In this document: positions 63,942 to 64,000 of the stretch, piece after piece | Position numbering within the stretch: position 1 is the first letter of the stretch | How the letters are laid out: every line of letters begins with the position of its first letter | DNA from: Clostridium prolinivorans | Lineage (GTDB): Bacteria > Bacillota > Clostridia > Clostridiales > Clostridiaceae | Assembly: GCF_004011155.1 (NCBI RefSeq) | Contig: NZ_RJWG01000008.1 | Coordinates: forward strand, 44,394-108,393 | Direction of reading: 5' to 3' | Length of the DNA stretch: 64,000 bases | The notes under the pieces: model-generated | What the model was told of the DNA's origin: nothing | Seen by the model: the letters and a program-made list of their open reading frames with translations, nothing else | The model's database searches: none | Made by a program: the position numbers and the translations under genes

Positions 63942-64000
63942 TGTCAAGATTAAAATGTAACTTTTTGATCATTTAAGAATGTAGCTTTTTTACTCATCCT
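63942..64000. mobile_element. possible left end of another IS21-type element, cut by the window
   Basis: TGTCAAGATTAAAATGTAAC begins with TG, as IS21 ends do. It is followed by the near-repeats AATGTAACTTTTT (63954-63966) and AATGTAGCTTTTTT (63978-63991). The transposase would lie beyond the window. Confidence 0.35.

Larger units (their letters stand above)
63315..64000. other. decayed region without a convincing gene
   Basis: About 690 bp. After the terminator there is a strong ribosome binding site AAAGGAGGAAACAAAG with ATG at 63574. The frame stops after eight codons (MLPENKSG, TAA at 63598-63600), resumes for MKGYIQSIRGQSV and stops again, so it looks like a broken small gene. Further on are a short palindrome AAGGGCTTTAAAGCCTT (63901-63917) and, at the end, IS-end-like repeats. 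Base composition is richer in GC than the host genes. Confidence 0.5.

Overview
The window looks like the chromosome of a Clostridium sensu stricto species or close relative, i.e. an anaerobic, spore-forming, motile Gram-positive. Evidence: very low GC outside the last 2.6 kb, strong AGGAGG-type ribosome binding sites, TTG and GTG starts, an Rnf complex, a desulfoferrodoxin, an alpha/beta small acid-soluble spore protein, a cotJABC spore-coat operon, the sporulation-type LonB next to LonA, and a chemoreceptor behind tandem sigma-D promoters. The species cannot be named from sequence alone.

Layout. 1-5 kb: an ECF transporter S component, a 51-residue membrane protein, prfC, a HAD phosphatase, tRNA-Glu(CTC) and a spore DNA-binding protein. 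5-15.8 kb: a ten-gene nucleoside operon on the minus strand (udp, cdd, deoB, a YczE-type membrane protein, deoD, a BMP lipoprotein, a two-domain ABC ATPase, two permeases, deoC) with a GntR regulator gene just upstream. Nucleosides are imported by the ABC system and split by Udp and DeoD. DeoB isomerises the sugar phosphate and DeoC cleaves deoxyribose-5-phosphate. Similar 12-bp sites lie at the GntR promoter and just below the udp promoter. 16-18 kb: trpS with a T-box-type leader, and desulfoferrodoxin. 18-27 kb: one 2882-residue cyclic beta-1,2-glucan synthase, divergent from the chemoreceptor gene. 29-34 kb: rnfCDGEAB. 34-40 kb: TspO, a DUF3298 protein, an SDR reductase, trmB, a site-2 protease-like peptidase and PhoH. 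40-43.6 kb: a PerR-like regulator, a solute-binding lipoprotein, a membrane-anchored protein of unknown role and a bactofilin.

43.6-45.2 kb holds four short genes for Cys-rich, His-rich or Asn-rich proteins, three of them with membrane segments. Two of the proteins are paralogues, and two parts of the cluster share a nearly identical upstream element of about 38 bp. A candidate C-rich small RNA lies beside the cluster. 45.3-53.7 kb is the conserved proteostasis block tig-clpP-clpX-lonB-lonA-engB. 54-61 kb carries a hypothetical anchored protein, lepB, cotJABC, tsaD, a RusA-like protein with a zinc finger, an FAD oxidoreductase, two small membrane proteins and tRNA-Trp.

From the 3' end of tRNA-Trp (61361) to the window end, composition and gene content change to a decayed mobile region: an integrase fragment with an in-frame stop, an IS21-type IstB fragment with end repeats, one intact zinc-ribbon/DUF4352 gene, and about 690 bp without a convincing gene.

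The least explained signals are a trpS T-box module with no room for Stem I, the candidate C-rich small RNA, the small Cys/His-rich protein cluster, and a family of roughly 120-200 bp interspersed repeats with terminal inverted repeats at five intergenic sites. All functions are inferred from motifs read by eye; no database search was run.
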